From CAUTNH01 sp963543845 (lineage in GTDB: Bacteria; Bacillota_I; Bacilli_A; Acholeplasmatales; Acholeplasmataceae): DNA of 64,000 bases. Numbering within the stretch: the first letter of the stretch is position 1; each line of letters starts with the position of its first letter. This document shows positions 59,219 through 64,000 of the stretch, piece after piece. Under the pieces are notes generated by a model. That model was not told the DNA's origin, did not search any database, and saw nothing but the letters and a program-made list of their open reading frames with translations. Both the position numbers and the translations under genes were made by a program. The stretch is taken from contig CAUUCL010000004.1 of NCBI GenBank assembly GCA_963543845.1, positions 12,373 to 76,372 of the forward strand, given 5' to 3'.

Positions 59219-60844
59219 ATGAAGACAAAGTTTATATTTGTAACAGGTGGAGTTGTATCAAGTCTTGGAAAAGGAATATCAGCTGCATCAATTGGATATC
59301 TTTTAAAATCTCGTGGTTTTAAAGTTTACATGCAAAAATTTGATCCATATATAAACACTGATGCATCAAAACTTTCACCGCTTCAACATGGTGAGGTTTT
59401 TATAACAGAAGATGGCGCACAGACAGATTTAGATTTGGGCCATTATGAAAGATTTATTGATGTTAATTTAACAAGTCTTGCGAGTGTATCATCTGGTAAG
59501 ATTTACACACAAGTTTTAGAAGATGAGAAAAATGATAAATTTGATGGCAGAACTATCCAGGTAATTCCTCATATAACAGATGAGATAAAAAGACGTATTT
59601 TAAATGCTGCTAATTCATCAAAGGCTGATTTTGTAATTACTGAAATAGGTGGTACTGTTGGAGATATTGAATCACTTCCAATGCTTGAAGCAATCAGACA
59701 ATTTCGTCGTGATATTGGTTTTAATAATGCACTTTTTTTACATGCAACATTAGTTCCATATCTTAGAGCAAGCAAAGAAGTAAAGACAAAACCAACTCAG
59801 CATAGTGTAAAAGAGTTAAGATCAATTGGTATTATTCCTGATATGCTACTTTTAAGAAGCGAGATTAAATTAAACAGACAATTAAAAAAGAAAGTTGCAG
59901 AATTTTGTGATATTAAAGATGAGCATGTATTTGATATGGTAGATGTTAAAAATATCTTCCAAGTTATACCAATGCTATTTGAACAAAAAATAGATGAATA
60001 TATCCTAAAGCATTTTAAATTAGAAACAAAGCAAACACCTAATATTAAGCCATGGATAAATCTAATTGATAAAATTGAAAAAATTAATAAAACAATTTCA
60101 ATATCATTAGTAGGACCTTATGTATCACTTCATGATGCATACTTATCTATAAGCGAGGCTTTAAAACATGCAGGATATAGCGAGAAGACTTTAATTAAAA
60201 TAAATTGGATTAACTCATCAAAAATAAAAGAAGAGCAATTATATGAAATATTATCTCAATCAGATGGAGTTATAATTCCTGGGGGATATTTTAATCAAGT
60301 TCCTGAGATTGAAATTAAGGCTTTATCATACGCTAAGAAAAATAATATCCCAACCCTTGGAATATGTCTTGGCATGGAACTAATGGTCCTTGAGGCATTT
60401 CAAAATGAGGCGGGATTAAAAAAAGCAACTTCAGAGGAATTTTTTAAAAATGCCAAGGAAAATGTATATATTAAAAACAAAGATGGAAAAACTGTGCTTG
60501 GCGCAAAGGATATCTATATAAATAAAAATACTAATCTTGAAAGAATTTATAAAAAACTTGAGATAAGTGAAAGATTTAGATATGACTACTCATTTAATTA
60601 TAATTTTATAGATACTATTAAAAAAACTAAATTACTAGTTTCAGCCTTGATAAAAGAGCCTAAAAATATTGTTGCAGTCGAAAGAGCGGAAAATGATTTT
60701 TATATTGGAGTTCAGTTTCATCCTGAATATAAATCAAGACCACTTAGACCACACATGCTATTTATTGAATTTGTAAAATTTTGCATAAAACATAATTTGA
60801 AAAATTCTAAAAATGATATAATAAATGAAAGAGAGGAAGTATAA
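59219..60844 (+). CDS. pyrG: CTP synthase
   Basis: Makes CTP from UTP, ATP and glutamine. The 541-residue protein has the N-terminal synthetase (FVTGGVVSSLGKGISAAS, about 5-22, with the P-loop; DPYINTDASKLSPLQHGEVF; EIGGTVGDIESLP) and the C-terminal class I glutamine amidotransferase (about 290-530) with the catalytic Cys in TLGICLGMELM and His in QFHPEYKSRP. Both halves look intact. RBS GGAGA. The stop is 3 bases from the fba start. Confidence 0.98.
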   Translation: MKTKFIFVTGGVVSSLGKGISAASIGYLLKSRGFKVYMQKFDPYINTDASKLSPLQHGEVFITEDGAQTDLDLGHYERFIDVNLTSLASVSSGKIYTQVLEDEKNDKFDGRTIQVIPHITDEIKRRILNAANSSKADFVITEIGGTVGDIESLPMLEAIRQFRRDIGFNNALFLHATLVPYLRASKEVKTKPTQHSVKELRSIGIIPDMLLLRSEIKLNRQLKKKVAEFCDIKDEHVFDMVDVKNIFQVIPMLFEQKIDEYILKHFKLETKQTPNIKPWINLIDKIEKINKTISISLVGPYVSLHDAYLSISEALKHAGYSEKTLIKINWINSSKIKEEQLYEILSQSDGVIIPGGYFNQVPEIEIKALSYAKKNNIPTLGICLGMELMVLEAFQNEAGLKKATSEEFFKNAKENVYIKNKDGKTVLGAKDIYINKNTNLERIYKKLEISERFRYDYSFNYNFIDTIKKTKLLVSALIKEPKNIVAVERAENDFYIGVQFHPEYKSRPLRPHMLFIEFVKFCIKHNLKNSKNDIINEREEV

Positions 60845-60847
60845 AAG

Positions 60848-61711
60848 ATGTTAGTTTCAGCAAAAGATATGTTATTAAAAGCTAAGAGGGAAGGATATGC
60901 AATTGCGCATATAAATACTAATAACTTAGAATGGACAAAACTTATTTTAGAAGTTTGTGAAGAAAAAAAGAGCCCTGTTATTATTGGTGTATCTGAGGGT
61001 GCAGTTAAATATATGGGAGGTTTTTTAGTTGTTGCTAATTTAGTAAAAAATCTTCATGATTCATTAGGAATTACTGTTCCTGTTGCGATTCACTTAGACC
61101 ATGGTTCATTTGAAGGGGCTAAAAAGGCGATTGAAGCAGGTTTTACATCTGTTATGTTTGATGGTTCATCTCTTCCAATCGATGAGAATATTGAAAAAAC
61201 AAAAGAAATAGTTAAACTTGCTAAAAAACATAAAATTTCAGTTGAGGCTGAAGTTGGTGGAATTGGTGGCGAGGAAGATGGAGTTGAGTCAGAGGGTGAG
61301 ATTGCAAACCCTGAAGAGGCAAAAATGATTGCTGATTTAAAAGTTGATTTTCTAGCTGCTGGTATTGGTAATATTCATGGAGTATATCCTGCAAATTGGA
61401 AAGGATTAAACTTTATTGCACTTGAAAGTATTGAAAAGGCAATTTCTGGAATGCCACTTGTTCTTCATGGTGGAACTGGAATACCTGCAGAACAAATTAA
61501 AAAAGCAATTTCACTAGGTGTTGCAAAGATAAATGTTAACACTGAACTTCAACTAGCATTTGCAAGCGGTGTTAGAAAATATATTGAAGATGGTCTTGAT
61601 AAAAAAGGAAAAGGATTTGATCCTAGAAAATTATTAAAACTTGGTGTTGAAGAGGCTAAAAATATTGTAAGAGCAAAACTTGAAATGTTTGGCTCTGTTA
61701 ACAAAGCATAA
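60848..61711 (+). CDS. fba: class II fructose-bisphosphate aldolase
   Basis: Zinc-dependent glycolytic and gluconeogenic aldolase. The 287-residue protein has the zinc ligands and neighbours in HLDHGS (about 82-87), the VEAEVGGIGGEEDG loop, GNIHGVYP (His ligand) and LHGGTGIP (His ligand), and the INVNTEL end. Normal length. Start ATG 60848 after GAGAGGAAG at the end of pyrG. Together with ldh nearby it supports a glycolytic, lactate-forming metabolism. Confidence 0.97.
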   Translation: MLVSAKDMLLKAKREGYAIAHINTNNLEWTKLILEVCEEKKSPVIIGVSEGAVKYMGGFLVVANLVKNLHDSLGITVPVAIHLDHGSFEGAKKAIEAGFTSVMFDGSSLPIDENIEKTKEIVKLAKKHKISVEAEVGGIGGEEDGVESEGEIANPEEAKMIADLKVDFLAAGIGNIHGVYPANWKGLNFIALESIEKAISGMPLVLHGGTGIPAEQIKKAISLGVAKINVNTELQLAFASGVRKYIEDGLDKKGKGFDPRKLLKLGVEEAKNIVRAKLEMFGSVNKA

Positions 61712-62298
61712 TGAATGAAACTCAAAAAGAAAAACTTGAATTAGTTGATGAGTTTAAAAGTTGGCTTAAAGAAAAAAAAGAATTTTTAAAACTTCTTTAT
61801 ACAGAATATGAACTTAGATATCATTTTGAATATATTCCAAGTCTTTTAATTGGAACTTTAAAAAGTGATGTTTTATATAATGATTTAATGAGTGAGGCAT
61901 CTGCGTTTAGTTTTTTTAAACTAGCCTACAATACTTTAAAAGGCATAATATTTGATATGGAAACATTTTATATTGAAACTTGCGGTAAAGATTTAGAAAA
62001 ACTTAAAAAATTATCAGATAAATATTTCCTTTTATTTGAACTAAAAGAGATAATCAATTATTATGCAGATTTAAGCATTAGGCCTAGTAAAAATCTTGAA
62101 AAAATCCAAGAGTTCTATGTAAATTTTTATAAAACAATCTTAAGCGGTAGTGATATTTCAGATAAAGATTATGAGTATGGATATGACCTTTTGGATAAAG
62201 AAATTGAAAAGCTAGGATATGAGTATCAAAGCGTAAATGACTTTTGTGATGAGCTTACATCTAAGCTTAGATTGCCAATGCATGACTTAGATTTATAA
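61711..62298 (+). CDS. hypothetical helical protein
   Basis: A 195-residue cytoplasmic protein whose ATG shares the last base of the fba stop, so it is translated by coupling from the rpoE-pyrG-fba message. It is predicted almost wholly helical, rich in Lys, Glu, Leu and Tyr (KEKLELVDEFKSWLKEKKEF, KLYTEYELRYHFEY), with no membrane segment. No family recognised. Confidence 0.75.
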   Translation: MNETQKEKLELVDEFKSWLKEKKEFLKLLYTEYELRYHFEYIPSLLIGTLKSDVLYNDLMSEASAFSFFKLAYNTLKGIIFDMETFYIETCGKDLEKLKKLSDKYFLLFELKEIINYYADLSIRPSKNLEKIQEFYVNFYKTILSGSDISDKDYEYGYDLLDKEIEKLGYEYQSVNDFCDELTSKLRLPMHDLDL

Positions 62299-62343
62299 AT
62301 ATTTTATAAATGTGTTAAAATTATAGAAAAAGGGAGTGTATGT

Positions 62344-62715
62344 ATGGACGTTCGTGAGATGTTAGATAAAGCTGGAGCCGTTGAAGGCGATTTATGGATG
62401 GTTGGAACTGTTAAAGGCCAAGAAGTAGTTGACAAAGGTCCTAAAGGTTTACTTGCTATAATTAGATACTTCGGATATAAAGAAGGAGTATTTTATGTGT
62501 GCCGTTCAGCAGGTCCTGGAATTTTAGCAATTGAGAATCAATTTGATCGTAATGCAATTGATTTATTTAAAATATCAACTGGATTTTTCTTCTCTGATCC
62601 AACTATAAAAATCATGGTTGATGGAACATTATTTTCTTACAAAGTTTCTCAAAATACTAAAAACTTAAAACTAATTGCTAAACTAATGAATGATGTAGTT
62701 AGACAAGCTAAATAA
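62344..62715 (+). CDS. hypothetical protein, small conserved-looking
   Basis: A 123-residue cytoplasmic protein starting MDVREMLDKAGAVEGDLWMV with AAGGGAG upstream. The pattern is mixed alpha/beta (GLLAIIRYFGYKEG, YVCRSAGPGILAIENQF, TIKIMVDGTLFSYKV). It is well expressed by context, with a strong terminator after it, 45 bases after the previous gene. No family recognised. Confidence 0.75.
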   Translation: MDVREMLDKAGAVEGDLWMVGTVKGQEVVDKGPKGLLAIIRYFGYKEGVFYVCRSAGPGILAIENQFDRNAIDLFKISTGFFFSDPTIKIMVDGTLFSYKVSQNTKNLKLIAKLMNDVVRQAK

Positions 62716-62741
62716 AAAAACGGGATAATCCCGTTTTTTTA
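62714..62741. terminator. bidirectional terminator between convergent genes
   Basis: Stem AAAAAAACGGG / CCCGTTTTTTT with a 5-base loop, symmetrical, so it serves both the plus-strand gene and ldh on the minus strand. Confidence 0.93.
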
Positions 62742-63668
62742 TTTGATGTTTATTTTCTTTGTAAAAGATTTTAAAATATTTATAGTATTGTTTAATTTAT
62801 CGGTTTCTTCTTTATTAAACTTTGGAGTAATGCTACCAACTTTTCCTGTTTTTCCAACAATTGCAGGAATTGAGTAGTAAATATCGTTTTTAGGATCATA
62901 TTGAGATATTGAAAGTATCGCTCTTTCATCGCCTACAATTGCCTCGCAAATTCGTTTAACGGCCATAGCAACCGCATAGTTGGTATAGCCTTTTTTATTT
63001 ATGATATTTCCTGCTGAATTTCTAACTTCTATCTCAGATTCTTTTTTTAACTTTTCAAAATCAGTAAAATTTTGCTTTATATAATCAGCCATTTGTAAAT
63101 CTCCGATAAATGCTGTTGACCAATGGATAAATTCACTATCACCGTGTTCACCACAAACATATGCGTGAATATTCCTCGGGTCAAGGTTTAAACTTCGCCC
63201 AATATAATCTCTTAATCTTGCACTATCTAAAACAGTACCAGATCCTATTACCCTATTTGATTCAAAGTTTGAAAGTTTATAAGTTATTAAAGAAAGAATA
63301 TCAACAGGATTTGAGACAACTAAAAAGATTGTATCTGGTGAGAATTTAATTGTATTAGAAATAATTTCTTTGAAAATTGCAACATTTCTTTCCATTAAAT
63401 CAAGTCTTGACTCGCCAGGTTTTTGACTTGCGCCTGCTGAAATTATTGTAATATCGCTTGCTGAGGTATCTTCAAAACCACCAGCTTTTATAAGCTTAGG
63501 TTTTGAAAAGGCGCCACCTTGAATAATATCTAAAGCCTCTCCCTCAGCTTTTTCTTTATTAACATCAACTAAAATTATTTCATGAAAAAGGGATGTTTGC
63601 ATTAAAGTATAAGCACAAGCACTGCCGACCATACCAGCGCCGATTATCGAAACTTTTCTTCTTTTCAT
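62739..63668 (-). CDS. ldh: L-lactate dehydrogenase
   Basis: Reduces pyruvate to L-lactate with NADH, regenerating NAD+ in fermentation. The 309-residue protein starts at ATG 63668 (MKRRKVSIIGAGMVG), 6 bases from GGAGGTG; a longer frame to 63692 has no comparable RBS. Seen: NAD motif GAGMVGSA (10-17), the substrate loop region with PGESRLDLMERN (Gln/Arg discriminator region: SQKPGESR gives Gln, as in LDH rather than Arg of MDH), GTVLDSARLRDYIG and the catalytic His in CGEHGDSEF (about 174). Normal length. Confidence 0.95.
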   Translation of the reverse strand: MKRRKVSIIGAGMVGSACAYTLMQTSLFHEIILVDVNKEKAEGEALDIIQGGAFSKPKLIKAGGFEDTSASDITIISAGASQKPGESRLDLMERNVAIFKEIISNTIKFSPDTIFLVVSNPVDILSLITYKLSNFESNRVIGSGTVLDSARLRDYIGRSLNLDPRNIHAYVCGEHGDSEFIHWSTAFIGDLQMADYIKQNFTDFEKLKKESEIEVRNSAGNIINKKGYTNYAVAMAVKRICEAIVGDERAILSISQYDPKNDIYYSIPAIVGKTGKVGSITPKFNKEETDKLNNTINILKSFTKKINIK

Positions 63669-63895
63669 TTTAAACACCTCCATATATAACAATTTTAATA
63701 TAAAGGAAAAATAAAATATATATGGATGCTTATTTATAAAAATAATTTAAGGAATAAAATATAAAATTGTTTACCTAAATTAAACTAAAATTTAGTATAT
63801 TCAGTGCAAAAACATATAAAAATTGTCATATTTTATATCTAAAATTCACTTTAATTGAAAAACTGTTATAAAAATGCCTAAAATGTATTTTTTAT

Positions 63896-63924
63896 TTGAC
63901 AAAAAAAAACAAAAATGTTAATAT
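63896..63924 (+). promoter_or_regulatory. strong promoter at right edge
   Basis: -35 TTGACA (63896-63901), 17-base spacer, extended -10 TGT-TAATAT (63916-63924). It reads rightward away from ldh, out of the window. Confidence 0.9.
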
Positions 63925-63930
63925 ATAACA

Positions 63931-64000
63931 GCATGCTTAAAAAGCAGTCTTTGGCAACTAAATATCAAACAAAAAAATGCACAAAAGGTATATTTGAAAA
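63931..64000 (+). ncRNA. probable rRNA operon leader (partial, cut by right edge)
   Basis: The 70 bases after the promoter contain AGTCTTTGGCAACTAAAT, like the boxA antiterminator leader (GTTCTTTGAAAACTA-type) that precedes 16S rRNA in Gram-positive bacteria, and end with TATTTGAAAA. No 16S sequence is yet visible, so the call rests on the leader pattern and the very strong promoter. Confidence 0.5.

Noticed and set aside
1..64000. Mycoplasma code 4 (TGA = Trp)
   Set aside because: TGA ends several genes exactly at overlaps with the next start, all Trp codons I looked at are TGG, and the tRNA-Trp has anticodon CCA.

Overview
The window looks like a chromosomal segment, with the replication origin, of a low-GC (visibly under about 30% G+C), wall-less Mollicutes-type bacterium that uses the standard genetic code. 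The nearest guess is the Acholeplasma / Izemoplasma side of Mollicutes; this is inference, because no rRNA gene lies inside the window. TGA is a genuine stop here (several genes end in TGA overlapping the next ATG) and the tRNA-Trp has a CCA anticodon, so this is not a code-4 Mycoplasma. Spacers carry near-consensus sigma-A promoters, A/U-rich stem-loop terminators and strong Shine-Dalgarno sites.

Layout. 1-8330 (minus): an oligopeptide ABC transporter operon oppABCDF plus a small membrane protein cut by the left edge; oppA has a consensus promoter and a cre-like site. 8606-14677 (plus): a five-gene transport operon with two exporter-fold ABC half-transporters and an ECF transporter (S component, EcfT, fused double EcfA), plausibly for a metallophore, haem or related cofactor. 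14845-14929: tRNA-Tyr. 15016-18533 (minus): dnaA-dnaN and a mutarotase-like gene. DnaA boxes lie on both sides of dnaA, marking oriC. 18999-20001: two secreted or anchored hypotheticals. 20306-25620 (plus): rpmH-rnpA-yidC-khpB(jag)-rmuC-asnS. 25795-27108: a solitary AAA/DUF4143 ATPase. 27109-28634: a decayed prophage scar (frameshifted holin-like gene, broken dinD). 28656-39138 (plus): a tightly coupled surface operon of two leucine-rich-repeat lipoproteins, a 1210-residue subtilase and a 1512-residue secreted protein. 39191: tRNA-Glu(CUC). 39321-40514: a second DUF4143 ATPase. 40631-43281: a MsmK/UgpC-like ATPase with a long tail and a lipoprotein, under a cre-like operator. 43393-47899: the SUF iron-sulfur operon sufCDSUB. 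48034-49729: a divergent type II restriction-modification pair (C5-methyltransferase and Bsp6I-like endonuclease). 49857-52168: an LCM-family methyltransferase, tRNA-Trp and a membrane protein. 52320-56724 (plus): tRNA-His, tRNA-Gln, rpmE with a long basic tail, tadA, SRP RNA, a membrane protein, mnmG-rsmG. 56828-58105: a third DUF4143 ATPase. 58389-62715: tRNA-Glu(UUC), rpoE(delta)-pyrG-fba and two unknown genes. 62739-63668 (minus): L-lactate dehydrogenase. 63896-64000: a consensus promoter and what looks like an rRNA-operon leader running off the right edge.

How it fits together. The gene content suggests a fermenting, host- or community-dependent organism: peptide import, ECF cofactor import, lactate production, surface proteolysis, SUF Fe-S assembly and the translation/replication core. 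Two observations deserve most attention. First, the three solitary DUF4143 ATPase genes each appear to carry their own short repeated DNA motif next to the -10 box, two sets with an exact 23-bp period. Second, the divergent promoter of the restriction-modification pair contains a perfect palindrome made of two GCNGC sites, the specificity known for the Bsp6I family, suggesting control by self-methylation.
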